Shown: positions 1 to 6,601 of the stretch, in pieces
Layout: every line of letters starts with the position of its first letter
Numbering within the stretch: position 1 is the stretch's first letter
Assembly (NCBI GenBank): GCA_023440105.1
Contig: JAEXSY010000458.1
Location: 1-8,416, forward strand
DNA: 8,416 bases
Reading direction: 5' to 3'
From: Bacillota bacterium
Lineage (GTDB): Bacteria > Bacillota > Clostridia > Clostridiales > Clostridiaceae
The notes under the pieces: generated by a model
Seen by the model: only the letters and a program-made list of their open reading frames with translations
Databases searched by the model: none
Told to the model about the DNA's origin: nothing
Translations under genes and position numbers: made by a program

Positions 1-1638
1 TTATTGACCCTTCTTTTAAACGTTGCTGCAAACCTTATTTTTTCATGGATGCTGGGTGAGGTTCTTGACATCATAAACTCCGGTACCTTAAATCAGCTTT
101 GGGAGCTTATTAAGTTTGCAGTAGTGGTATTAGCAGCTTCTTTAGTACTGAGTGCTCTCATGTACTGGAGTAGAGCGAGGTTTGTTCAAAAAGGTCTATA
201 TCAGTATAAGTCTCTGGTGTTTTCTAAGCTATCGGAAAAGAGCATCAGCGCCTTTATGAAGGAGAATACCGGTCGTTATATCTCAGTTCTTACTAATGAT
301 GCAGGATCCATAGAGGAGAACTATCTAAACAAGATTATGCTGCTAATTTATCAGATTGTACTTTTTGTAAGTGCTTTGTCTATGATGTTCCTTTATAGCT
401 GGATCATGGCAGTGGTAGTACTGGCATTATGCACTCTCCCTATTTTAGCTTCAGTATTAATGGGAAATCATCTTGCAGCGAAGGAAAGGGATGTCAGTGA
501 TCAAAATGAGACCTTTGTAGGGACTATAAAGGATATTCTATCTGGTTTTTCTGTGATTAAGAGCTTTAAGTCAGAGAAAGAGGCTGTTAACCTCTTTGAT
601 GAAATCAATAAAAAAACGGAAGAAAAAAAGTTCTTGAGACGGTGGATGTCCTATAAAATTACCATTGTGAGCAGTAATTTGTGCTATCCTATTCTTCAGC
701 TGGGAATATTCTTTTTTGGTGCCTATCTTGCCTTTGAGGGAGAGATCACTCTGGGAACAGTGCTTATAATGACAAACTTAGTAAATTATGTTATGGAGCC
801 GATTCAGACAGTACCAGAATATCTGGCAGGAATAAAGTCTGCTGTGGCACTTATTGACAAGCTATCTAAGCTTATGGAAGAAAATCCAGGTCATGGTGGA
901 AATAAGATTGATCCAATTCTTCAGGATAAAATTCAGATAGATAACCTTTCCTTTGGTTATGATGAGGGAAAAGAAGTCCTTCATGATATATCTGCAGTTT
1001 TTGAGGCTGGCAAGAGCTATGCGGTGGTTGGAGGTTCAGGAAGTGGTAAATCCACCCTCCTCCAGCTGCTTATGGGAAGCTATGAGAATTATAGCGGTAG
1101 AATTACTATAGACAAAACAGAGTTAAAAACCATTGATACAGACTCTCTTTACGATCTTATCAGTATAATTTCTCAAAATGTATTTGTATTTGATAGCGAT
1201 ATCAGAAGCAATATTACCATGTTTAGAACCTTCGGTGAAGAATTGATAAATGAAGCTATAGATAAGGCTGGCCTCAGTAAATTTATTTCCCTTAGAGGAA
1301 TTGATTATCAATGTGGTGAAAATGGAAGATCCTTATCTGGCGGAGAAAGGCAGAGAATATCTATAGCTAGGAGTCTTCTTAGAAACACTCCGGTTCTAAT
1401 AATGGATGAAGCAACAGCTGCCTTAGACAATGAGACATCCTTTGCGGTGACTAATGCGGTTCTTGATATTCAAGGGCTTACTAGGATTATTGTAACTCAT
1501 AAGCTAGATGAGAGAACCTTAAAAAAATTTGATGGAATCTATGTTATGAAGGATGGGAGGATATGTGAAAGAGGGACCTTTGAAGAGTTGATGGATATGA
1601 AGGAATATTTCTATTCATTATTTACCATAACTTCATAA
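1..1638 (+). CDS. ABC exporter half-transporter, ATP-binding/permease protein (5' partial)
   Basis: This is a membrane permease fused to an ATPase, the type I ABC exporter architecture; such proteins work as dimers at the cytoplasmic membrane. The reading frame is open to base 1, so the true start is upstream; family members are about 570-600 residues, so a few tens are probably missing. Counting the TTG at base 4 as residue 1, residues 1-290 are the hydrophobic permease domain. The nucleotide-binding domain follows: A-loop Tyr319 (FGY), Walker A GGSGSGKST at 343-351, Q-loop Gln391, signature LSGGERQ at 444-450, Walker B VLIMDE ending in catalytic Glu469, D-loop Asp475 and H-loop His499. All ATPase motifs are intact, so it should be active. 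Substrate cannot be told. A partner half-transporter could lie upstream, as in heterodimeric exporters, but that is not visible. Confidence 0.95.
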   Translation, partial: LLTLLLNVAANLIFSWMLGEVLDIINSGTLNQLWELIKFAVVVLAASLVLSALMYWSRARFVQKGLYQYKSLVFSKLSEKSISAFMKENTGRYISVLTNDAGSIEENYLNKIMLLIYQIVLFVSALSMMFLYSWIMAVVVLALCTLPILASVLMGNHLAAKERDVSDQNETFVGTIKDILSGFSVIKSFKSEKEAVNLFDEINKKTEEKKFLRRWMSYKITIVSSNLCYPILQLGIFFFGAYLAFEGEITLGTVLIMTNLVNYVMEPIQTVPEYLAGIKSAVALIDKLSKLMEENPGHGGNKIDPILQDKIQIDNLSFGYDEGKEVLHDISAVFEAGKSYAVVGGSGSGKSTLLQLLMGSYENYSGRITIDKTELKTIDTDSLYDLISIISQNVFVFDSDIRSNITMFRTFGEELINEAIDKAGLSKFISLRGIDYQCGENGRSLSGGERQRISIARSLLRNTPVLIMDEATAALDNETSFAVTNAVLDIQGLTRIIVTHKLDERTLKKFDGIYVMKDGRICERGTFEELMDMKEYFYSLFTITS

Positions 1639-1644
1639 TGAGTA

Positions 1645-1680
1645 GCTCTATGAAAGCTTACAGTTTTCATAGGGCCTTTT
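1645..1680 (+). terminator. Rho-independent terminator of the ABC exporter gene
   Basis: A 13-bp stem pairs 1645-1657 with 1663-1675 (core CTATGAAA / TTTCATAG, with two G-T wobbles), closed by a 5-nt loop and followed by TTTT. It begins 7 nt after the ABC stop codon. On the minus strand no U-tract follows the hairpin, so it probably does not serve the convergent amidase gene. Confidence 0.75.
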
Positions 1681-1733
1681 CCATGTCTTTAGGATCCTTA
1701 GAGGATATTCGTTAGTAGTACACTAAACATAAT

Positions 1734-2555
1734 CTATAGAATATTAATGAGCTTGTATAGGTCATGCCGCCTGTGTTTAAGAAGGGGTAGCTCCTCCCTT
1801 ACCTTATCCACCATATCTAAATTAATATCAATAATTTCAGAAGCTTGCTCTTCTCCAAATCTTGAAAGCACCTCACCCCAGGGAGATACTACTATGGAAT
1901 TTCCATAGGATACATAAGAGGCATTATAATTGCGAGAGGGTGCGACACCGATAGAAAAGACTTGGTTGTCTACAGCTCTTTGTCTGAAGAGGAGCTCCCA
2001 ATGGGCAGGACCGGTGGTCATATTAAAAGCAGCTGGAACTATTATAACCTTAGCACCTTTATCCACCATAAGACGGGAAATCTCAGGGAATCTATAGTCA
2101 TAACAAATAGCCACTCCGATTTTGCAGAATTCTGAATCAAACACCGTAACGCTGTCTCCAGCCTTTAACACTTCAGATTCCATAAAATGTTGACCACCTT
2201 CAATATTGATATCAAAGATATGTATTTTTCTATGCTTCCCTATCTGTACCCCATTTCTATCAAATATATATGAGGTGTTATAAATGTTCCCTTGATCATC
2301 AATTTCTGGGATTGAGCCCCCCACAAGATATATATTATTTTCAAGAGCTGCTTTTGATAGTAAGCTCCAGCATTCTCCGCCACAGAGTTCAGCGTACTTT
2401 GGGAAATAATTGATATTGTAGGGACAGTTGAACATTTCAGGCAGTACAACAATATCAGCACCTTTTTTAGACAAAGTTTCTATCTCTTTGATTGCATTAT
2501 TCATGTTCTTTCCTTTATCTTCAGTAACCCTTAGCTGAATTATACCTAACTTCAT
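1734..2555 (-). CDS. Nitrilase-superfamily amidase, Nit2/omega-amidase-like
   Basis: A 273-residue carbon-nitrogen hydrolase of usual family length. The Glu-Lys-Cys triad is visible: Glu40 in VVLPEMFNCPYN, Lys110 in HRKIHIFD and Cys151 in GVAICYDYRFPE. The stretches LPEMFNCPYN, FPKYAE, HRKIHIFDI, AFNMTTGPAHWELL, RAVDNQV and SPWGEV closely follow eukaryotic and bacterial Nit2, which hydrolyses alpha-ketoglutaramate and alpha-ketosuccinamate to the keto acid plus ammonia; that substrate is inferred from family resemblance. No signal peptide or membrane segment, so cytosolic. The frame is open 13 codons further upstream, but the internal ATG at 2555 is chosen because a GGAGG sits 7 nt before it and the protein then begins MKLGIIQL, as family members do. 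It is divergent from marR and may share its operator region. Other amide or nitrile substrates remain possible. Confidence 0.93.
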   Translation of the reverse strand: MKLGIIQLRVTEDKGKNMNNAIKEIETLSKKGADIVVLPEMFNCPYNINYFPKYAELCGGECWSLLSKAALENNIYLVGGSIPEIDDQGNIYNTSYIFDRNGVQIGKHRKIHIFDINIEGGQHFMESEVLKAGDSVTVFDSEFCKIGVAICYDYRFPEISRLMVDKGAKVIIVPAAFNMTTGPAHWELLFRQRAVDNQVFSIGVAPSRNYNASYVSYGNSIVVSPWGEVLSRFGEEQASEIIDINLDMVDKVREELPLLKHRRHDLYKLINIL

Positions 2556-2562
2556 TAGATAA

Positions 2563-2567
2563 CCTCC
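2563..2567 (-). promoter_or_regulatory. Ribosome binding site deciding the amidase start
   Basis: On the minus strand GGAGG stands 7 nt before the ATG at 2555-2553. The upstream in-frame ATG at 2594 has no comparable site, so the shorter protein is preferred. Confidence 0.8.
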
Positions 2568-2666
2568 ACTATATATATTCCTATTGAATACCAATGTATG
2601 TCTATGTAATTATTGTAACATAATAAAGAGGGGATAGTGGAATTAAAATACAGTATATTATAATTC

Positions 2667-2694
2667 TTTATAATACAAATAGTTGACAATGCAA
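2667..2694 (-). promoter_or_regulatory. Candidate promoter of the amidase gene
   Basis: Read on the minus strand: -35 TTGCAT (2694-2689), 16-nt spacer, -10 TATAAA (2672-2667). It would give a leader of roughly 100 nt. Its -35 lies inside the first marR palindrome. Many AT-rich hexamers occur nearby, so this is only one reasonable choice. Confidence 0.35.
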
Positions 2695-2697
2695 CTA
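2680..2697. promoter_or_regulatory. Palindromic operator 1 (probable MarR-family site)
   Basis: Perfect palindrome TAGTTG-N6-CAACTA, 18 bp. It covers the -35 box TTGACA of the marR promoter. Size and symmetry fit sites bound by dimeric MarR-family winged-helix proteins. A near copy lies 36 bp downstream, centre to centre. Binding by the adjacent regulator is inferred. Confidence 0.7.
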
Positions 2698-2711
2698 ATT
2701 CTGTATAAACT
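2683..2711 (+). promoter_or_regulatory. Promoter of the marR-MATE operon
   Basis: Consensus -35 TTGACA at 2683-2688. The -10 is either TATAAA at 2704-2709 (15-nt spacer) or TAAACT at 2706-2711 (17-nt spacer). Transcription would begin near 2716-2720, inside operator 2, so both palindromes are placed to block RNA polymerase. Confidence 0.6.
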
Positions 2712-2715
2712 AAAA

Positions 2716-2733
2716 TTGTTGCAATATCAACTA
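2716..2733. promoter_or_regulatory. Palindromic operator 2 (probable MarR-family site)
   Basis: TTGTTG-N6-CAACTA, matching operator 1 in 11 of its 12 arm positions and with the same 6-nt centre length but a different centre sequence. It lies over the expected transcription start of marR. Conservation of the arms and not of the spacer points to protein recognition rather than a chance repeat. Confidence 0.7.
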
Positions 2734-2795
2734 TTTTTTGATTTCTATGAAAAATAAAGGATGGTATTTTTTATGGAAGATAGGAGCTTAAAGAC

Positions 2796-3248
2796 ATGAA
2801 TAAACGTATTGGAAGGTTAATAGCAGTGCTTTATAGAAAAAATCAGATGTTTTTATCCCAGGCACTGAAGCCTTATGGAATAACTACCGCTGAATATCCT
2901 CTTTTAATAACCTTAAATTATAGTGATGGGGTTACTCAAGAGGAAATAGCAGGACGTATATCCATGGATAAATCAGCTGTAGCAAGAGCTATACAGACCC
3001 TGGAATCAAAAGAACTTATAATAAAAAATAAGGATTTGAAGGATCAAAGAAGTAATAGAATTTATCTAACAACAAAAGGAAGAGAAGTCATAAAGCCTAT
3101 AGATAAGACTCTTGATGAGCTTAATGACCTTCTGATGAAAGACATAGATATAGACAAGCGGGAGGAAATCCACTTGCTCCTTGCTCAGATGGTAGAGAAT
3201 CATATAATAGGTCAGGAGAAAAACGATGGAAGAATTAAAGAAAAGTAA
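2796..3248 (+). CDS. MarR-family transcriptional regulator
   Basis: A 150-residue winged helix-turn-helix protein of typical MarR length, expected to act as a homodimeric repressor released by small hydrophobic or phenolic ligands. The N-terminal helix spans about 3-25. The winged HTH runs about 46-95: VTQEEIAGRI, the recognition helix DKSAVARAIQTLE (58-70), then the wing with the family signature D-Q-R at 83-85 and RIYLTTKG. The C-terminal helix that closes the dimer is about 98-135. AGGAG-like GGAG lies 9 nt before the ATG. Two palindromes of MarR-site size flank its promoter, so autoregulation is likely. Its last 23 nt overlap the MATE gene. The pairing resembles staphylococcal mepR-mepA, but ligand specificity cannot be read from sequence. 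Confidence 0.93.
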   Translation: MNKRIGRLIAVLYRKNQMFLSQALKPYGITTAEYPLLITLNYSDGVTQEEIAGRISMDKSAVARAIQTLESKELIIKNKDLKDQRSNRIYLTTKGREVIKPIDKTLDELNDLLMKDIDIDKREEIHLLLAQMVENHIIGQEKNDGRIKEK

Positions 3249-4611
3249 TCCCTTAGAAACAGTACCTGTAAATAAACTGCTCAGGCAATTTGCCATTCCC
3301 AGTATAATAGCTATGCTAGTAAGTGCTTTATATAACATTGTAGACCAGTTCTTTATTGGAAGGAGTGTCGGTGAGCTTGGAAATGCTGCAACAAACATAG
3401 CTTTTCCTCTATCTATTTGTTGTGTGGCTATAGCTTTATTATTTGGAATCGGAGGAGCCTCCTCCTTTAACCTTTCCATGGGAAGAGGAAATAAAAAGGA
3501 AGCGGTTTACTACATAGGAAATTCAGCAGTTATGTTATTTTGCTGCGGTTTGATTTTAACCCTTATAGCTCAGATGTTTTTATCTCCAATGCTAGTTTTC
3601 TTTGGAGCACCGGAAGAGATTCTAGCCTATGCTAAGACTTATACAGGTATAACCTCCCTAGGTTTTCCTTTTTTAATCCTTGCAACGGGAGGAGGCCATC
3701 TAGTACGTGCCGATGGAAGCCCTAAGTTTTCCATGATATCTAATCTTACGGGGGCAGTGGTGAATACCATATTAGATGCTTTATTTGTCTTTGGTTTTAA
3801 CATGGGGATTGCAGGAGCTGCCTGGGCTACAATAATTGGACAGGTTATCTCCGCTACAATGGTCTTTTTTTATTTACGCCGATGTAAATCTGTTACCATA
3901 GAAAAAAAGCATCTTATAATTGGAAAAAGATATATTGGAAGGATTATATCCTTAGGAGCAGCTCCTTGCTTTAATCAGCTTTCCATGATGCTGGTTCAGA
4001 TAGTCATGAATAAATCCCTAAACTATTATGGAGCCTTATCGGTTTACGGGCAAGCTATTCCTTTAGCCTGTGCTGGCATTATAATTAAAGTGAATCAGGT
4101 ATTCTTCTCCTTTATCATAGGGATTTCTCAAGGATTGCAGCCTATCGTAAGCTTTAACTATGGAGCTAAGAAATATCTTCGTGTTAAGAAGGCTTATTTA
4201 AAGGCTGCTGCCTATGGATTTGGATTGGCAATATGTGCCTTCTTAGTATTTCAGTTATTCCCAAGATATATAATATCTTTATTCGGAGATGGTTCAGAAG
4301 CTTATTATACCTTTGCCATACGATACTTTAGAGTGTTTTTATTCTTTACCTTCTTAAACTTTGTTCAGCCTATAACCTCAAATTTCTTTACTGCTATAGG
4401 TAAACCACAGAAGGGTATTTTTCTTTCTTTAACAAGACAGATTTTATTCCTTCTGCCACTAATATTAATTCTTCCGTTATTTCTAGGGATTGACGGTATA
4501 TTATATGCGGGACCTATAGCAGATCTTATAGCTGGAGTAGTTGCAATATCCATGGTAATTAAAGAGCTTAGAGAGAAAAATTATCGAGAAGAAGCGGAGG
4601 TTGTTTTATAG
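3226..4611 (+). CDS. MATE-family multidrug efflux transporter
   Basis: A 461-residue polytopic membrane protein of normal MATE length, with about 12 membrane segments in two homologous halves (roughly 15-215 and 235-450). The N-terminus PVNKLLRQFAIPSIIAMLVSALYNIVDQFFIGR is the hallmark MatE start, and the pattern is closest to the MepA-type (NorM/DinF superfamily) exporters that expel cationic drugs in exchange for Na+ or H+. The internal GADGSPKF-like stretch (VRADGSPKFSM) and its C-half counterpart AIGKPQKGI are conserved family loops. The start overlaps the end of marR by 23 nt in a different frame and has its own AGGAGA 7 nt upstream inside marR, so the two are co-transcribed and probably translationally coupled. 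Drug induction through MarR is inferred. No clear terminator follows. Confidence 0.93.
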   Translation: MEELKKSNPLETVPVNKLLRQFAIPSIIAMLVSALYNIVDQFFIGRSVGELGNAATNIAFPLSICCVAIALLFGIGGASSFNLSMGRGNKKEAVYYIGNSAVMLFCCGLILTLIAQMFLSPMLVFFGAPEEILAYAKTYTGITSLGFPFLILATGGGHLVRADGSPKFSMISNLTGAVVNTILDALFVFGFNMGIAGAAWATIIGQVISATMVFFYLRRCKSVTIEKKHLIIGKRYIGRIISLGAAPCFNQLSMMLVQIVMNKSLNYYGALSVYGQAIPLACAGIIIKVNQVFFSFIIGISQGLQPIVSFNYGAKKYLRVKKAYLKAAAYGFGLAICAFLVFQLFPRYIISLFGDGSEAYYTFAIRYFRVFLFFTFLNFVQPITSNFFTAIGKPQKGIFLSLTRQILFLLPLILILPLFLGIDGILYAGPIADLIAGVVAISMVIKELREKNYREEAEVVL

Positions 4612-4680
4612 GCTTTCATTAAATAACCTATATAATTCATAAGTTTTACTGCTATAACTAAGAATATTCAAAATATTTTT

Positions 4681-4709
4681 TTGAAAAATCTATCTAAAAA
4701 TGTTAAAAT
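4681..4709 (+). promoter_or_regulatory. Promoter of the repeat-protein gene
   Basis: -35 TTGAAA (4681-4686), 17-nt spacer, -10 TAAAAT (4704-4709) with an extended TG at 4701-4702. Each hexamer is 5 of 6 to consensus. Transcription would start near 4716, giving a leader of about 75 nt. An AT-only-core hairpin (4667-4673 with 4679-4685) overlaps the -35 and could be a poor terminator of the MATE operon. Confidence 0.6.
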
Positions 4710-4777
4710 AAGATTAATAATGTTGGATTAAGGTGGTTTAAGGAAAGTATATTGGAAATAAGCCCAAAATCACTTCT

Positions 4778-4785
4778 AGGAGGAG
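4778..4785 (+). promoter_or_regulatory. Ribosome binding site deciding the repeat-protein start
   Basis: AGGAGGAG stands just before the ATG at 4791 (7 nt from its GGAGG core). The frame extends back to an ATG-like start at 4752 (TTG), but that has no such site and the extra residues do not fit the repeat pattern. Confidence 0.8.
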
Positions 4786-4790
4786 TTATT

Positions 4791-5108
4791 ATGGCGAAAA
4801 AAGGATATAGTAGAAAAGGATTATTTGGAACAATCAAGCATTACGACGGAAAAGGAAATAAGATAGGAGAAAGCAGACCTGGATTCTTTGGTGGATTAAA
4901 TCATTACGATGAAAAAGGAAAAAAGGTTGGACATAGTAATCGAGGGGTCTTTGACACCATTAATCATTATGATACCAAGGGTCACAAAATTGGTCATAGT
5001 AGTCCAGGCTTCTTTGGCAGCATTAATCATTATGATGAAAAGGGTAGGAAGGAATCACACAGTGACCCAGGATTTTTCGGAGACTGGAACCATTACGATA
5101 ACGAATAG
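4791..5108 (+). CDS. 21-residue tandem-repeat protein of unknown function
   Basis: 105 residues, of which all but the first four belong to five repeats with an exact 21-residue period (units at 5-25, 26-46, 47-67, 68-88 and a shortened 89-105). The unit reads roughly G-x-S-x-x-G-[FLV]-F-[GD]-x-x-x-H-Y-D-x-K-G-x-K-x. HYD recurs at 17, 38, 59, 80 and 101, and an aromatic-rich G-x-F at 10, 31, 52, 73 and 94. No cysteine, signal peptide or membrane segment is seen; the protein is rich in Gly, Lys, His and Asp. The D-x-K-G-x-K part suggests a beta-turn, so each unit may be a beta-hairpin. I have a sense that similar short HYD-repeat proteins occur in other Firmicutes but cannot name a family or function. 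It has its own promoter, ribosome site and strong terminator, so it is a genuine single-gene unit. Confidence 0.85.
   Translation: MAKKGYSRKGLFGTIKHYDGKGNKIGESRPGFFGGLNHYDEKGKKVGHSNRGVFDTINHYDTKGHKIGHSSPGFFGSINHYDEKGRKESHSDPGFFGDWNHYDNE
4803..5105 (+). repeat. Five 63-bp coding repeats
   Basis: Units of 63 bp begin at 4803, 4866, 4929, 4992 and 5055, the last cut to 51 bp by the stop codon. Codons for invariant residues differ silently between units (HYD is written CAT-TAC-GAC, CAT-TAC-GAT and CAT-TAT-GAT). The repeats are therefore old at DNA level and held by selection on the protein. Confidence 0.85.
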
Positions 5109-5116
5109 ACATAAGT

Positions 5117-5160
5117 ATCCCGATAGTTTTATTTTTCAAGCTATCGGGATTTTTATTTTT
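5117..5160 (+). terminator. Strong rho-independent terminator after the repeat-protein gene
   Basis: A perfect 10-bp stem ATCCCGATAG / CTATCGGGAT (5117-5126 with 5141-5150), extendable by three inner pairs, followed by a T-rich tract to 5160. It begins 8 nt after the stop codon. Confidence 0.92.
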
Positions 5161-5179
5161 AAGTTATATATTCAAATAG

Positions 5180-5208
5180 TTGAAAAGGTTTATAATCTAT
5201 TGTACATT
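5180..5208 (+). promoter_or_regulatory. Candidate promoter of the MFS gene
   Basis: -35 TTGAAA (5180-5185), 17-nt spacer, -10 TACATT (5203-5208), 4 of 6 to consensus. A small inverted repeat TTCAA-N4-TTGAA (5171-5184) overlaps the -35. TTGTAC (5200-5205) with TATATA (5223-5228) is an alternative at the same spacing. Confidence 0.35.
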
Positions 5209-5278
5209 TAATAAAGCATGGTTATATAGAGATTAATTATGACATTATATAAAGTTTTATAAAAGGAGACATGATACT

Positions 5279-6472
5279 ATGATTACAGCTTTGTTGGTTA
5301 TTATATATATTGCATTTATTAGTTTAGGTTTACCTGATTCTATCCTGGGGTCAGCCTGGCCATCTATCTATGGGAACATCGGAGTGGAGGTATCTGCTCA
5401 AGGAATTCTTTCAATGATTACTGCGGGTGGTACTATTATTTCTAGCTTCTTAAGCGATAAGGTTATAAGGAGGTTTGGCACTGGCACAGTTACAGGAGTA
5501 AGTGTTCTTCTAACAGCTGTAGCCTTACTCGGATACTCTCTTTCAGGAAGTTTTTATTTTCTATGCCTTTGTGCTATCCCCTTAGGCTTAGGAGCTGGAA
5601 GTGTGGATGTTGCCTTAAACAATTTTGTGGCAAATCATTATGAAGCAAGACATATGAGCTGGCTTCACTGCTTTTGGGGCGTTGGGGCCACCTTGGGACC
5701 ATTTATTATGTCCTATTATATAGGTAAAGAAGGAGGCTGGAGAGATGGCTATAGAACTATAGCGCTGCTGCAGCTGGCTTTGGTATTAGTGCTGTTTTTA
5801 TCCTTACCACTATGGAAGAAGGTAGAGATAAGAGAAGAAGAAAAAGGAGAAAGCAGGGGTAAGGGAATTTCTTTCCGTGAGCTTATTAGTATAAAGGGAG
5901 TTAAGGCTGTACTTATTGCTTTATTCTCTTACACTGCATTAGAAGCAACTACAGGCTTTTGGGGGGCTAGCTTTCTGGTGCTCTCAAGAGGGCTATCAGA
6001 GGAAAAAGCTGCCCAGTGGATATCCTTATTCTATATGGGTATAACCCTAGGGAGGTTTGTATCAGGATTTTTAACTATAAAGCTAAAAAGTAGAGAACTG
6101 ATAAATCTAGGATTATCGGTAATAGCTTTGGGTATAGCTCTTTTAATCCTCCCATTAACTACTAATATCCTTCCTATTGGTTTTTTCCTTATAGGTACAG
6201 GCTGTGCTCCGATATATCCTTCAATTCTTCATGATACTCCAGAGAATTTTGGGAAGGATGTTTCCCAGTCTCTTATGGGAATTCAAATGGGATTTGCTTA
6301 TATTGGGACAACCTTTATGCCTCCACTTTGTGGTTTAATAATCGGAAGAATTTCTCCCAAGCTATATCCTTATTATTTACTTATTTTCTTGGCTGCTATG
6401 GTTATAATGCTGATGCGTCTTTATAAGATTAAAGCTAAAAGCCCTAGGGCAAATACTATTAGGAAGATTTAG
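5279..6472 (+). CDS. Major facilitator superfamily (MFS) transporter
   Basis: 397 residues, 12 predicted membrane segments in two sets of six (about 1-170 and 205-385), joined by a charged cytoplasmic loop near 174-205 (KKVEIREEEKGESRGKG). The loop after the second segment, SDKVIRRFGTG (about 59-69), is a degenerate MFS motif A. GLPDSILGSAWP in segment 1 and the segment with SWLHCFWGVGATLGP (about 126-140) recall the sugar-transporting FucP-like branch, but substrate is uncertain: sugar, drug or another small solute. The start is fixed by AGGAG ending 10 nt upstream; the closer ATG at 5271 hits a stop after three codons. It is bounded on the left by the repeat-protein terminator and appears to be transcribed alone. 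No clear terminator follows its stop. Confidence 0.9.
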   Translation: MITALLVIIYIAFISLGLPDSILGSAWPSIYGNIGVEVSAQGILSMITAGGTIISSFLSDKVIRRFGTGTVTGVSVLLTAVALLGYSLSGSFYFLCLCAIPLGLGAGSVDVALNNFVANHYEARHMSWLHCFWGVGATLGPFIMSYYIGKEGGWRDGYRTIALLQLALVLVLFLSLPLWKKVEIREEEKGESRGKGISFRELISIKGVKAVLIALFSYTALEATTGFWGASFLVLSRGLSEEKAAQWISLFYMGITLGRFVSGFLTIKLKSRELINLGLSVIALGIALLILPLTTNILPIGFFLIGTGCAPIYPSILHDTPENFGKDVSQSLMGIQMGFAYIGTTFMPPLCGLIIGRISPKLYPYYLLIFLAAMVIMLMRLYKIKAKSPRANTIRKI

Positions 6473-6553
6473 AAAGGAAGAGAGTTATGAGATAAGATTA
6501 TCATGTACACAGCTAGCTCATGATATATAAGAAAAATAATCACCTAAATCACA

Positions 6554-6587
6554 CTGTTGCATATAATAGTTGTATAGAATGCAATAG
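6554..6587. promoter_or_regulatory. Inverted repeat and -10 box upstream of the RHH-zinc protein gene
   Basis: A perfect -10 TATAAT lies at 6562-6567, with no good -35 at the right distance. It is bracketed by arms CTGTTGCAT (6554-6562) and ATGCAATAG (6579-6587), 8 of 9 bases symmetric, 16 nt apart. The right arm touches the ribosome binding site AGGAG (6586-6590). The layout fits an autoregulatory operator for the DNA-binding protein encoded next, which is inference. The rest of 6473-6601 holds only a weak 7-bp inverted repeat at 6499-6525 with no U-tract. Confidence 0.4.
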
Positions 6588-6601
6588 GAGCGCAATTATT
6601 A

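Noticed and set aside
2556..2594. Longer N-terminus for the amidase starting at 2594
   Set aside because: The ribosome binding site lies within this stretch, and the extra 13 residues are not part of the nitrilase fold.
3066..3479. Minus-strand frame of 137 codons across the marR-MATE junction
   Set aside because: It lies opposite two well-supported genes, its product has no recognisable domain, and no ribosome site stands before it.
4667..4685. Hairpin TTCAAAA / TTTTGAA as terminator of the MATE operon
   Set aside because: Nearly all A-T pairs, no following T-run, and it overlaps the -35 of the next gene; too weak to call.
4909..5211. Second + strand frame of 100 codons overlapping the repeat-protein gene
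   Set aside because: It is the +1 frame of the same DNA repeats, so its apparent periodicity is inherited; it runs through the strong terminator and has no ribosome site.
5222..5252. Inverted repeat TTATATA / TATATAA before the MFS gene
   Set aside because: Composed only of A and T in an AT-rich spacer, so chance is the simplest explanation.
5271..5282. Three-codon frame ATG-ATA-CTA-TGA overlapping the MFS start, as a possible leader peptide
   Set aside because: Only 2 nt separate it from the ribosome site, too close for initiation; the ATG at 5279 is better placed.
6499..6525. Inverted repeat TATCATG / CATGATA after the MFS gene as a terminator
   Set aside because: Only 7 bp with a 13-nt loop and no T-run afterwards.
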